Source of the DNA: WRGT01 sp964450405
Lineage (GTDB): Bacteria > Spirochaetota > UBA4802 > UBA5550
DNA length: 64,000 nt
Assembly (NCBI GenBank): GCA_964450405.1
Contig: CAYVCQ010000015.1
Location: forward strand, 49,732 to 113,731
Direction: 5' to 3'
Shown: positions 62,680 to 64,000 of the stretch, piece by piece
Numbering within the stretch: position 1 is the stretch's first letter
Layout of the letters: the number at the start of each line of letters is the position of its first letter
Program-made: the position numbers and the translations under genes
Notes under the pieces: generated by a model
Database searches by the model: none
What the model saw: only the letters and a program-made list of their open reading frames with translations
Told to the model about the DNA's origin: nothing

Positions 62680-64000
62680 ATGAAAAAAGTATTAACTCTT
62701 TTTATCATTTTTTTCTCAATAAATATTTTCTCTCAGGAACGCAATATTGATCTTGATGAGTGTATCAATATTGCACTTCAGAATCACCTCGACTTTTTTT
62801 TATCGATTGAAGATAATAAAAAGAGTGTAGCGGACTATCGTATTGCTAAATCTACAAGAAGCATCATGGTTGACGGTGAAATTAAAACTATTGAGACAGA
62901 TAAAAGCGGTACAACAACTTCTACAGCTTCAAATGTGAAAGTTCCAGGTAAAGATACATATATTGGTTTGTTTGCCGGACTTACTGTTGCATATAATCTT
63001 TATGATGCCAAAAAAGATTATATTGAGGAAAATGCAATAACCAATATTGATATATCAAAATTAAAAAATCAGAAAACAAAAAATGATGTTCTTCTCGAAG
63101 TAAAAAATTCATATTATGGGTATCTCCTTTCCAAGAACACCTTGAAAATCAGAGAAGAGATTTATAAAAAATACAAAAAGAAATCTGATCTGGCCAAACA
63201 GCTTTTTGAGCAAGGTTCAAGGCCTATACTTGATGTCAGCAAAGCAGAAGTTGATATGGCAGATGCACAGCTTCAATATGAGAAAGCAAAGAATAATGAA
63301 CGAAAAACAAAACTCGGACTCTTTCATTCAATGGGTCTGGAGGAACTTGAGTCTTCATCAATTAATCCTAAAGATATTGATGCTATACCTGAAATTAAAT
63401 GCTCACTTGATGAATTGTATAAAATGGCGGAAATTTATAGCCCTCTGATTAGGATTATTACTTTAGAGAAAAAGGCTGCAAGATTAAAAATCGCAGAAGA
63501 GAATGCCGAACATCTTCCGAAAGTTGACCTCCTTCTTGGCCTTGGCTATATAAATGAAAGACTACGGGTTGCGCAGAATGCTTCTGAAAACATTAACTCC
63601 TCAAATTGGAGTCCTGCGTTTTACGGTTTGGTTAGAGCTACTATCCCGATATATTCAGGTGGGCGAATATCGGCAAAAGTTGACTCGGCTGAAAGCGATT
63701 ATAATAAAATTACATATAAAGAAAAAGTATTGCTGATAGATACTAAAAATCTCATACGGGATAGTTTCAAAAGTCTTGAAGAGATTAAAAAACAGATGGA
63801 AATATCAAATCTCATTACAAAAAACGCACAAAGACATCTTCTGCTTGCGCAGAGATCTTATGAGAATGGCGCAGGTACACTTCTTGAACTTCAGGATGCT
63901 GAATTAAGCGTTATAAATGCAGAGATTGGTTTTCTGCAGTCAAAGTATAGTTATTTATTGACTCTGGCAAAATTATCAAGTATTATCGGTATCGGAGAGA
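62680..64000 (+). CDS. TolC-family outer-membrane efflux protein (partial)
   Basis: The frame from ATG 62680 is open to the window end (about 440 codons), so the C-terminus is missing. It has a signal peptide (about 1-18, ending NIFS) followed by IDLDECINIALQNHLDF, the usual TolC opening. The helical repeat segments FEQGSRPILDVSKAEVDMAD and YENGAGTLLELQDAELSVIN are typical of the tunnel-forming family. It would pair with an inner-membrane pump and adaptor, expected downstream. Start has AGGA about 13 bases upstream. Confidence 0.88.
   Translation, partial: MKKVLTLFIIFFSINIFSQERNIDLDECINIALQNHLDFFLSIEDNKKSVADYRIAKSTRSIMVDGEIKTIETDKSGTTTSTASNVKVPGKDTYIGLFAGLTVAYNLYDAKKDYIEENAITNIDISKLKNQKTKNDVLLEVKNSYYGYLLSKNTLKIREEIYKKYKKKSDLAKQLFEQGSRPILDVSKAEVDMADAQLQYEKAKNNERKTKLGLFHSMGLEELESSSINPKDIDAIPEIKCSLDELYKMAEIYSPLIRIITLEKKAARLKIAEENAEHLPKVDLLLGLGYINERLRVAQNASENINSSNWSPAFYGLVRATIPIYSGGRISAKVDSAESDYNKITYKEKVLLIDTKNLIRDSFKSLEEIKKQMEISNLITKNAQRHLLLAQRSYENGAGTLLELQDAELSVINAEIGFLQSKYSYLLTLAKLSSIIGIGE

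Noticed and set aside
63206..63736. Two short plus-strand frames near the right edge
   Set aside because: They are out-of-frame shadows of the TolC-family gene, which runs open to the window end.
1..64000. Prophage, integron or defence island
   Set aside because: No integrase, phage structural, restriction-modification, toxin-antitoxin or CBASS-type genes were recognised; the only nuclease-like gene is the broken DUF559 remnant.

Overview
The window is a stretch of chromosome from an AT-rich, flagellated, diderm bacterium. Outer-membrane and wall genes (a TolC-family efflux protein, a PBP1A-type synthase, many lipoprotein signal peptides), a FliS flagellin chaperone, and SpoIIE/STAS/HD-type signalling genes together suggest a Spirochaetota-like lineage. 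There is no rRNA and no marker-gene tree behind this, so the placement is a moderate-confidence inference. Starts are often TTG or GTG, each supported by a good Shine-Dalgarno sequence.

Layout. 0-5 kb: a branched-chain amino-acid ABC transporter (livHMGF, without its binding protein) followed by asparaginase. 5-10 kb: a Nudix/TPR pair, a stand-alone CULT-domain (cereblon-like) protein, a glycosyltransferase and an atypical OmpR-type regulator, interrupted by two classes of palindromic repeat. 10-17 kb: a YejABEF-type peptide importer with YejF split into two ATPases, then a DUF6599-like lipoprotein. 17-21 kb: a PPP phosphatase, an FGE-sulfatase-domain protein and a membrane SpoIIE phosphatase with TPRs. 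21-29 kb: rlmN, a PBP, an M23 peptidase, a duplicated XRE regulator with two CNNM/CorC-type membrane proteins, and a HIT protein. 29-36 kb: a lipoprotein, a STAS plus HD-GYP-like pair, a spore-photolyase-like radical SAM protein, prfB and an unknown gene. 35.7-39 kb (minus strand): fliS with a coiled-coil partner, then gatB-purC. 39-44 kb: two small exported proteins, then proA-nadD-LytR_C-rsfS and a cysteine-rich duplicated protein. 44-49 kb: a lipid-modification neighbourhood (DUF1295, a broken chalcone-isomerase-like gene, DUF2177, an FAD amine-oxidase-like protein, and a DUF1365-cyclopropane synthase fusion), then an NTF2-like protein. 49.6-58.7 kb: a core block aspS-phoH-pgpH-ybeY-tilS-ftsH ending at a bidirectional terminator. 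58.7-62 kb (minus strand): ThiF/MoeB-type protein, a small membrane protein and recG. Then come two minus-strand tRNAs (Thr, Tyr) and a TolC-family gene cut by the window end.

Most of the window is housekeeping. The points most worth a second look are the CULT protein, the DUF1365-Cfa fusion inside a decaying lipid-modification cluster, a palindrome-bounded element that carries a DUF559 remnant in one copy and is nearly empty in another, a dispersed TGTCATTCC repeat family, and several unassigned small proteins. No CRISPR array, prophage or recognisable defence island is visible.
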